DNA of 64,000 nt from Pseudobdellovibrionaceae bacterium (GTDB taxonomy: Bacteria > Bdellovibrionota > FAC87 > UBA2466 > JACKAF01), in contig JACKAF010000002.1 in NCBI GenBank assembly GCA_020635235.1, positions 575,678-639,677 of the forward strand, written 5' to 3'. Below, piece after piece: positions 57,824-64,000 of the stretch (position 1 is the first letter of the stretch; each line of letters starts with the position of its first letter). A program made the translations under genes and the position numbers. The notes beneath the pieces were generated by a model, which did not search any database, had not been told where the DNA came from, and saw only the letters and a program-made list of their open reading frames with translations.

Positions 57824-58669
57824 ATGTCATTGATTTTAGACGGTAAAATTGTTGCAGAGAGCGTGTACGCGAGGGTGCAGGAGGAGATTGCGTCGCTTCC
57901 CATTCAGCCGAAACTTACGGTTGTGTTGGTGGGCGAGGACCCCGCGTCGCAAACCTACGTGAAGAGCAAAGCGAACCGCTGCGAAAAGTTGGGGCTGCAG
58001 AGCGAAACTATCCGACTTCCTGCCACGGTGCTTGAAAACGAGCTCTATTCGGTTTTGGAAACCCTAAACGAAGATGTGGGGGTTCACGGCATATTGGTGC
58101 AGTTGCCGCTGCCGAATCATCTGTCGAAATACGAAGTGGCGCGGCGAATTTCCCCTGTAAAGGATGTGGATGGGCTACACCCGGAGAACGCTGGGCTGCT
58201 GTTGCAAGGCCGCCCCCGCTTTGCCCCGTGCACGCCGGCCGGTGTGATCGAGATGCTCGATTTTTACAAAATCCCAATTGAGGGCCGTCACGCGGTAGTC
58301 ATCGGGCGAAGTGAAATTGTAGGGAAACCGGCGGCGCAACTGCTTCTACAAAGAAACGCCACCGTTACGGTTTGCCACTCCCGAACCGTGGCGACTGAAA
58401 GCCTGACAGCCCTCGCCGATATCCTCGTTGTGGCCATGGGCAAACCCGAAAGCGTCGATCGCACTTGGGTAAAACCAGGCGCCACGGTGATAGACGTGGG
58501 CATCCACCGCGTCGGCGGCAAACTTGTCGGCGACGTGCATACCGAAAGCGTCCATGAGGTGGCTTCCGCGATAAGCCCCGTGCCCGGAGGCGTCGGTCCT
58601 ATGACTATTGCCATGCTAATGCAGAATTTGGTTCGTGCGGCGCGCCTTCAGTACCCGCCTTCAAACTAG
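57824..58669 (+). CDS. folD: Methylenetetrahydrofolate dehydrogenase / cyclohydrolase
   Basis: 281 residues. YVKSKANRCEKLG holds the catalytic Lys, QLPLPNHL, KDVDGLHP, GRSEIVGKP (NADP loop) and PGGVGPMT are all present. Bifunctional one-carbon enzyme converting methylene-THF to formyl-THF. Convergent with coaE (2 nt between stops). Confidence 0.97.
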   Translation: MSLILDGKIVAESVYARVQEEIASLPIQPKLTVVLVGEDPASQTYVKSKANRCEKLGLQSETIRLPATVLENELYSVLETLNEDVGVHGILVQLPLPNHLSKYEVARRISPVKDVDGLHPENAGLLLQGRPRFAPCTPAGVIEMLDFYKIPIEGRHAVVIGRSEIVGKPAAQLLLQRNATVTVCHSRTVATESLTALADILVVAMGKPESVDRTWVKPGATVIDVGIHRVGGKLVGDVHTESVHEVASAISPVPGGVGPMTIAMLMQNLVRAARLQYPPSN

Positions 58670-58671
58670 AG

Positions 58672-59295
58672 TTAGAGCCACCCAGCCTCGCGCCATTTTT
58701 CTACGATGCTCTTCATTTGTTCGTATAGGTGTGTGGTATCGCCGTCATTGCGTACGTGGTAAGTGGCGTGCGCTAAGCGCTCCTTGTCGGAGATTTGGGC
58801 TTCAATCATTTGATTGGCGAGTTTTTCAGAAATTCCGTCCCGCTTGATGAGACGTTCTCGTCGGAGACGGATGGGCGCGGTCACGACAATGAGTTCTTCC
58901 AGAGCTTTATAATGGCCGCTTTCGACAAGAAGAGCGGCTTCGCAAATGACCAGGTGTTTTCCCTCTTCTTCCAATTCGTCGCATCTGTCTTCGAACTCTC
59001 TTCGGATCATGGGGTGGAGCAGGTTCTCCAGATCGCGTTTGATGCGCGCATCGGCGAAGATGGCTTCGCGAACCCCTTGGCGGTCAAGACGTCCCCCGTC
59101 CTCAACGTTTTTACCGACGATTTTGGAGATTTCCCGGATGATAGTGGGGCTCTCGTCCGTGATTTCCTTACCCAGTGCGTCCATGTCAATGACCGGAATA
59201 CCTTCGCGCCGCAGGATTTCCGCCGCAAAGCTCTTCCCGGCTGCAATGCCGCCGGTGAGACCGACTTTGTGGATCTTGTGGGCCGTCTTTTTCAT
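58672..59295 (-). CDS. coaE: Dephospho-CoA kinase
   Basis: 207 residues. P-loop GLTGGIAAGKS and VIDMDALGKEI mark CoaE, the last step of coenzyme A synthesis. A longer frame starts at 59406, but its first 37 residues are not family-like and would cross the divergent M42 gene, so MKKTAH at 59295 is preferred. Confidence 0.93.
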   Translation of the reverse strand: MKKTAHKIHKVGLTGGIAAGKSFAAEILRREGIPVIDMDALGKEITDESPTIIREISKIVGKNVEDGGRLDRQGVREAIFADARIKRDLENLLHPMIRREFEDRCDELEEEGKHLVICEAALLVESGHYKALEELIVVTAPIRLRRERLIKRDGISEKLANQMIEAQISDKERLAHATYHVRNDGDTTHLYEQMKSIVEKWREAGWL

Positions 59296-59374
59296 GGAAG
59301 AATAATGGTAACAGACTTCGTTCCAGATCCAAATCGTTGAAGGGGAGCCGCGTCCTCTGCTACGCTCCGGCCTC

Positions 59375-60556
59375 ATGGAAATGGGATTACTAAAAAAACT
59401 GTTCAATCAACACGCAGCGCCTTTTCGGGAAGCGCACGTACGCCGGTTCTTGGAGGCGGAGCTGCAGCGCCTCGGGATTCCGCACTTTGTGGATCCGGTA
59501 GGTAACCTGGTGCTGGGGGCCGATAGCGCTAAGGCCTATCGAAGCAAAGTCACAAAAAAATCCACCGAGCCCGTCCGGTTTTTTATCGCGCATATGGATC
59601 ACCCAGGTTTTCACGGGGTGCGCTGGGTAGATAAGAGGCGCTTGGCGGTAAAATGGTATGGCGGCTCACCCACTAAGGATCTTGAAGGGGCTAGGGTATG
59701 GCTCGCGGATTTGCATACGGTCTTTGGATCCGCTGTATTGCGCCGCGCGAAGCTCACCAAGTCTGGAAGATCCATCGATACCGCTGAAGTTGTTCTCGGG
59801 CCCCAGCTGGCAAAACTACCTTTACCGGATGCCAAAAGCCTCTACGGGGGACTTAGCTTTAGGGCCCCGCTGTGGAGCGCCGGTACTCGCCTCTACACAA
59901 AAGTAGCGGACGATCTGTGTGGCGTATATTGCATCGTCTCTCTTGCGAAGCAGCTTTATCGGTCGGGAAAGGGGCATCCAAACTTTCTTGGAATCCTCAC
60001 CCGCGCCGAGGAAGTGGGGTTTATTGGGACCATCGGACATTTGGAATTGGGTTGGCTCAAAGGGGCACGCCGTCCGTTGATCAATGTGAATCTCGAAGCG
60101 TCCCGTACCCTACCAGGCGCTGAAATTGGGAAGGGACCGATCGTGCGTCTCGGGGATCGCCTGACAGTTTTTGATCCAGGCGGGATCCGCGTGCTGACAG
60201 AACTTGCGCAAAAGACGTTGAAGGGTCGCTACCAGCGTCGAATTATGGATGGCGGTGCCTGCGAGGCGTCCGCCGTTACGGCGTACGGAATGAGAGCGAT
60301 CGGGATCTCCGTTCCTCTGGGGAATTATCACAATCAAAACTTTGAGGGAGGTCCGGACGCGCGCGCTGCCTTGGGCCCGGCTCCGGAGTTTGTCGATAAG
60401 CGGGATCTTCAGGGCATGCTCAAACTCTGTGGGGCGCTTATGCAGTCGGGGCTACCTTGGGAAACCGCATGGAAACAAACGGCACTTAGCTTCAAAAAAT
60501 CGCTCTCGACCTACCGCGTGCAAATGCGGGGCGGCTTTTCGCTGGATTCAGAATAG
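59375..60556 (+). CDS. M42-family aminopeptidase
   Basis: 393 residues. HMDHPGF, KVADDLCGVYCIVSLA, TRAEEVGFIGTIG (catalytic Glu pair), MDGGACEASA and NYHNQNFEGGP are the M42/glutamyl-aminopeptidase metal and base motifs. Cytosolic, probably a large homo-oligomer as in the family. 9-bp overlap with the convergent hldD gene. Confidence 0.85.
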   Translation: MEMGLLKKLFNQHAAPFREAHVRRFLEAELQRLGIPHFVDPVGNLVLGADSAKAYRSKVTKKSTEPVRFFIAHMDHPGFHGVRWVDKRRLAVKWYGGSPTKDLEGARVWLADLHTVFGSAVLRRAKLTKSGRSIDTAEVVLGPQLAKLPLPDAKSLYGGLSFRAPLWSAGTRLYTKVADDLCGVYCIVSLAKQLYRSGKGHPNFLGILTRAEEVGFIGTIGHLELGWLKGARRPLINVNLEASRTLPGAEIGKGPIVRLGDRLTVFDPGGIRVLTELAQKTLKGRYQRRIMDGGACEASAVTAYGMRAIGISVPLGNYHNQNFEGGPDARAALGPAPEFVDKRDLQGMLKLCGALMQSGLPWETAWKQTALSFKKSLSTYRVQMRGGFSLDSE

Positions 60557-61552
60557 TTCTGGAGTGGTTCGGGTTTCGGCAAAGTGAACCAGCTGTTGAA
60601 CGTAGCGGCTGCCACCTTGCTCCAAGCTTTGGAAAGGGGCCGCGTACCCAGCAAGACGCAAGCGGCCTAAGTCGGCCTGAGTAAAATATTGATAGCGTTC
60701 GCTCAGCGACCGGGGCATTTCAAAATATTCAATCTGCGGTTCCACTCCCAGCGCCTGGAAGGTCACATTCGCCAAATCGTTGAAGCTGCGGGCGGTGCCG
60801 GTACCGAGGTTGTAAATCCCTCTCGGAATCGGAGCCTCTAGCGCAAAACGCAAAACGGAGATGGCATCTTCTACGTGGATGAAGTCGCGCATTTGTTCCC
60901 CATGCGCTATCTCGGCACGTTCACTCTTGAACAGGCGAACGTTTCGCTTTTGGCGAATCTGATCAAAGGCGTGCAGAAAAACGCTCGCCATCCGCCCCTT
61001 GTGGCGCTCACCAAAGCCGTACACATTGAAGAATTTGAATCCCGACCAGGCGGGGGGTGTTTTGCCTAGGTGGCTTTGCTCAAGGACCCAAAGATCAAAT
61101 TGTTGCTTGGATTCGCCGTACGGATTGAGCGGTTCCAAGGAAGGGATCAACTTCTCGTCGTCAGAGAATCCCGCTTCCATGCCGCCGTAGGTGGCGGCGC
61201 TGCTGGCGTACACGAAGGGGATCTCTGCCTCCGTGGCAAAATGCCACAGGCGTTTACTTGCTTCGAGATTTAATTTGCGAAACGTTTCACGATCGTCAAG
61301 CATCGTGTCGGTGCAAGCGCCCAAATGAACGATCGCGTCCAGCGTGGGGCGAGAGGCGAGCCATTCATTGAGCTCATCGCGATCCAGCATGGGGATGTTG
61401 TCCGGCCACGGAAGGTGTTCGGCGTGGGAGAGAAAATGCGGCAGACTGTCGACCGCCACAGGGTGGGCCCCGAGTTTTTGGGCGAGGAGGGCAAAACGCC
61501 AACCAATAAATCCAGCGGCCCCGGTGACTAGAATGTGTTTGTCTTTAAGCAT
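60548..61552 (-). CDS. hldD: ADP-L-glycero-D-manno-heptose 6-epimerase
   Basis: 334 residues. Rossmann TGAAGFIGWRFA, YASSAATYG, and Tyr-Lys in NPYGESKQQFD (short-chain epimerase type) with GFKFFNVYGFGE identify HldD. Makes the heptose of the lipopolysaccharide inner core, which shows the cell has an LPS-bearing outer membrane. A start nine codons upstream (61579) is possible. Confidence 0.92.
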   Translation of the reverse strand: MLKDKHILVTGAAGFIGWRFALLAQKLGAHPVAVDSLPHFLSHAEHLPWPDNIPMLDRDELNEWLASRPTLDAIVHLGACTDTMLDDRETFRKLNLEASKRLWHFATEAEIPFVYASSAATYGGMEAGFSDDEKLIPSLEPLNPYGESKQQFDLWVLEQSHLGKTPPAWSGFKFFNVYGFGERHKGRMASVFLHAFDQIRQKRNVRLFKSERAEIAHGEQMRDFIHVEDAISVLRFALEAPIPRGIYNLGTGTARSFNDLANVTFQALGVEPQIEYFEMPRSLSERYQYFTQADLGRLRLAGYAAPFQSLEQGGSRYVQQLVHFAETRTTPELF

Positions 61553-61601
61553 CTTCGTTCGCGAAAGTATTTTCCCCACCTGTCAGTGGCTTGGCAAGCG
61601 G

Positions 61602-62624
61602 CTACGCCATGACCATCCTGCTGACCGCTTCCGCCCAAGGATCGGCAGCGTTCAGAGAGGGAACCAGAGTCAATTGTTCGCCGCCAGCGGCGAGAAACGA
61701 CTCTTTTGCCCGGATATCGATCTCTTCCAGGGTCTCCAAGCAGTCGGCAACAAACGAAGGACAGAAGACGGCGAGTTTGCGAATCCCTTGCTTCGGAAAT
61801 TCAGGGATAAGCAGATCCGTGTAGGGGCGGATCCATGGAGTTCGTCCCAATCGTGACTGAAAGCTGATTCCGTAACGCTCTTCGGGAATGGCGAGCCGGG
61901 AGGCAAGGCCCCGAGCGGTTTCAAAGCACTGTGCCCGGTAGCACTGAGAGTTTTTTCCTTCGATTTTTGCGCAACAGTCATCCGAAAATTCGCAGTGAGA
62001 TTCGCAGCCGGCGAGTTTGGAGATCTGCCGTTCCGGAATCCCGTGAAAACTGAACAGAAAGTAGTCGTGTTCCGATACGGCCTTCAGCGCGTCTCGCGAG
62101 ACGGCGGCCGCAGCGTCCAAGTATTCCGGGTGGGAATAGAATGGCTGCAAAAACCGAACAGGATAAGATACCGCGCCCAATCGCTTTTTTGTTTCGGCAA
62201 TTGAAGACTCCGTCGCCGCAAGCGAGTACTGAGGGTAAAGAGGCAACACCGTAAGCGAACTCAGCGGAGAGGCCTTTAGTAGCTCGATAGCCTCGCGGAT
62301 TGAAGGCCTCCCGTAGCGCATCGCGGGGACCACAAGGTAGTCTCCGCCCAACTGCTGTTGAACCTTCGTTGCGAGTTGAAGAGTATATTGCAGCAAAGGC
62401 GAACCCTCTTCGGTCCAAATCTTTTTATAGGCCGCAGAAGAGGTAAAAGGACGACGGGGAAGTATCAACCCGTACACCAGAAGCCAACGCGCGACCCAGG
62501 GGATGTCGATTACGTAGGGATCCATCAGAAACTCTGCCAAATAGCGCGCTACCGCCGGGGGAGTGGGTGCGTCGGGAGTCCCCAGGTTCAGTAGGAGTAC
62601 CCCTTTTTTTGGCGTGTCCTGCAT
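61602..62624 (-). CDS. hemH: Ferrochelatase with a cysteine-rich insert
   Basis: 340 residues. His194 in FSFHGIPER, FQSRLGRTPWIRPYTD and CPSFVADCLETLEEI are the haem-synthase motifs; inserts iron into protoporphyrin IX. Between about 207 and 233 is an insert with six Cys (207, 211, 217, 218, 228, 233), absent from the plain enzyme. Some bacterial ferrochelatases hold a 2Fe-2S cluster at such a place. ATG with a short upstream purine stretch. Confidence 0.95.
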   Translation of the reverse strand: MQDTPKKGVLLLNLGTPDAPTPPAVARYLAEFLMDPYVIDIPWVARWLLVYGLILPRRPFTSSAAYKKIWTEEGSPLLQYTLQLATKVQQQLGGDYLVVPAMRYGRPSIREAIELLKASPLSSLTVLPLYPQYSLAATESSIAETKKRLGAVSYPVRFLQPFYSHPEYLDAAAAVSRDALKAVSEHDYFLFSFHGIPERQISKLAGCESHCEFSDDCCAKIEGKNSQCYRAQCFETARGLASRLAIPEERYGISFQSRLGRTPWIRPYTDLLIPEFPKQGIRKLAVFCPSFVADCLETLEEIDIRAKESFLAAGGEQLTLVPSLNAADPWAEAVSRMVMA

Positions 62625-62712
62625 GGGGCCTAGTTAAAGCACTGGTGGGCAAGAGTCGCAATCCTTATCTCCACGCTTTCGAGGCACGCCCCGATGGGAT
62701 AAAGTAGGGGCA

Positions 62713-64000
62713 TGATTAAGCTAAAGTCATCAACTCCGCCTGTCGCCGAGCGACGTCCCCATCTCATCGAAAAACACGGCTACCGTTGGGAAGACCCGTG
62801 GTTCTGGATGCGCGAAAAGGAAGACCCCAAAGTGACCGCCTACCTCCATGAGGAAAATGCGTACACCAAGGAGGTTCTCTCGCCGACCGCTGCCCTGCAG
62901 GGCACTCTCTACAGGGAAATTAAGGGCCGCATCAAAGAGAAGGATCAGTCCGTCCCGCAGAAGGACGGCGAGTACTGGTACTACCGGCGCTATATCGAAG
63001 GCGGCGAGTACCCGGTGTATTGCCGCCAATTGGGGGAAAAAGGACCCGAGGAAGTTCTTTTGGACATGAATGCCGAGGCGGCGACGAAAAAGTTTTTGGA
63101 TTTGGGCGTGTTTGAGACTAGCCCCGACCACCGTTACCTCGCTTATTCCTTCGACGAAGATGGCTCGGAAAAGTATACGATCTACGTCAAAGATCTAAAG
63201 ACTGGTGAAAAACTGGAAGAGGCCATTCCGAACACCCACTCCTCCGTTGCCTGGTCCAAGTCGAGCGATTCTTTTTTTTACACGGTTCTTGACGCCCACT
63301 TACGTCCGCAAAAAGTTTATTGGCACCGGCTGCATGCAGATGTCGCCGACGATCCGCTCGTCTACGAAGAAAAGGATCCGGGTTTTTTTGTCGGGGTACA
63401 CAAAGGTCTCAGTGGGGAGGTCATCTACATCCACGCGCAAGGGAGCCACGTATCGGAGGCCCGCTTTTTGCCTTCCGACGATCCCATGGCGAAGCCGAAG
63501 CTCATCGCCGCGCGTGCTGAAGGTATTGAGTACTCGGCTTGCGATAGGAACGGCGAATTTTTTATTCGTACTAACGCGAGTGGAGCGAAGGACTTCAAGA
63601 TAGTTCGGACACCGATGGCGACGCCTTCCAAAGAAAACTGGAAGGACTTCGTCCCGCACGCTCCGGGAACGCTCGTCAAGAGTGTGGACGTGTTTGAGAA
63701 CTTCTGCGTAGTGGAGTTGATGAAAAATGGACTACCGCAGATTTGGGTGCACGACTTTGCTAAAGACAAGGCGCACTTTGTTTCTTTTGAAGCGCCGGTT
63801 TACGACGTTGAGACCGGGGGCTACCGTGAATTTGCCTCTTCGCAGCTGCGCTTTGTGTACTCCACGCTCAATACACCTGACAGTGTGTATGACTATGACA
63901 TGGGCGGGCAGACCCGAGTATTAAAGAAACAAACAGAAATCCCGGGCGGCTTTGAGCCGAGCAACTACGTGGTGAAGCGGGAATGGGCCGTGGCTCCAGA
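62713..64000 (+). CDS. ptrB: Oligopeptidase B, S9 family (3' end beyond window)
   Basis: First 429 codons of a prolyl-oligopeptidase-family protein. HGYRWEDPWFWMREKEDPKV at the N-terminus and the propeller blades (YYRRYIEGGEYPVYCRQ, DLGVFETSPDHRYLAYSFDEDG) match oligopeptidase B. The Ser-Asp-His catalytic domain lies outside the window, so activity cannot be judged. Follows hemH divergently. Confidence 0.88.

Noticed and set aside
1..64000. CRISPR arrays, insertion sequences, rRNA, tmRNA, RNase P RNA
   Set aside because: Looked for repeat-spacer pattern, transposase motifs and RNA core sequences by eye; none found.

Overview
The window reads as chromosomal DNA of a Gram-negative bacterium. 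It has heptose-epimerase HldD, outer-membrane porin and beta-barrel proteins, lipoproteins, type IV pilus genes, c-type cytochromes and a rich set of secreted or periplasmic hydrolases. This mix, with a pilB-pilT-pilC-sensor-kinase cluster, is what I would expect in Bdellovibrionota or a related deltaproteobacterial-grade lineage. That assignment is inference from gene content only; no rRNA or phylogenetic marker was compared.

Layout. 0-6 kb: 7Fe ferredoxin, a penicillin-acylase-type lipoprotein and a large secreted protein with one CxxCH motif. 5.6-10.3 kb: membrane proteins of unknown role, a class IV aminotransferase, a DUF2157/GDYXXLXY membrane pair and a Crp-like regulator. 10.3-13.3 kb: the acyl-CoA dehydrogenase-etfB-etfA operon of fatty-acid oxidation. 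13.4-15 kb: a phosphoglycerate-mutase-like gene broken by about four frameshifts and altered at several catalytic positions. 15.1-22.1 kb: a tightly overlapped pilB-pilT-pilC-sensor kinase-porin operon. 22-27 kb: endonuclease III, tRNA-Leu(UAG), an alpha/beta hydrolase, a frameshifted secreted protein and a glutamine amidotransferase. 27.2-32.5 kb: an SLC12-type cation-chloride transporter, DUF1232 and bacterial PH-domain proteins, a ureohydrolase and UppP.

33.7-40.2 kb: a block of about 6 kb with no intact gene. It is bordered by a glycosyltransferase whose 5' end is frameshifted. It carries the ghost of a minus-strand reading frame (33.9-34.9 kb) and of a plus-strand gene ending in a Gly-rich linker and a membrane tail (38.9-39.64 kb). 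Decayed accessory genes or an uncorrected, indel-rich stretch of assembly would both explain it, and the sequence alone cannot separate them.

40-47.7 kb: a glutamine-cyclotransferase-like protein, two tandem TRL-family lipoproteins, a gingipain-like C25 protease, an Rrf2 regulator with an A-type Fe-S carrier, an orphan HicB-like protein with Arg/Gly-rich tails, a 2-Cys peroxiredoxin, a secreted cytochrome c and a small secreted peptide. 47.8-64 kb: Lon, a GNAT acetyltransferase, an Alg14/Alg13-type glycosyltransferase pair, a 1093-residue zinc metalloprotease lipoprotein, a beta-barrel-like protein, M20 and M42 peptidases, FolD, CoaE, HldD, ferrochelatase and the start of oligopeptidase B.

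The strongest system-level statements are the acd-etfBA electron-transfer operon, the pilus motor operon with a co-transcribed sensor kinase and porin, and the unusual density of proteases. Four places show frameshifts in otherwise good genes, so base-level assembly quality should be considered before any biological story is built on them.
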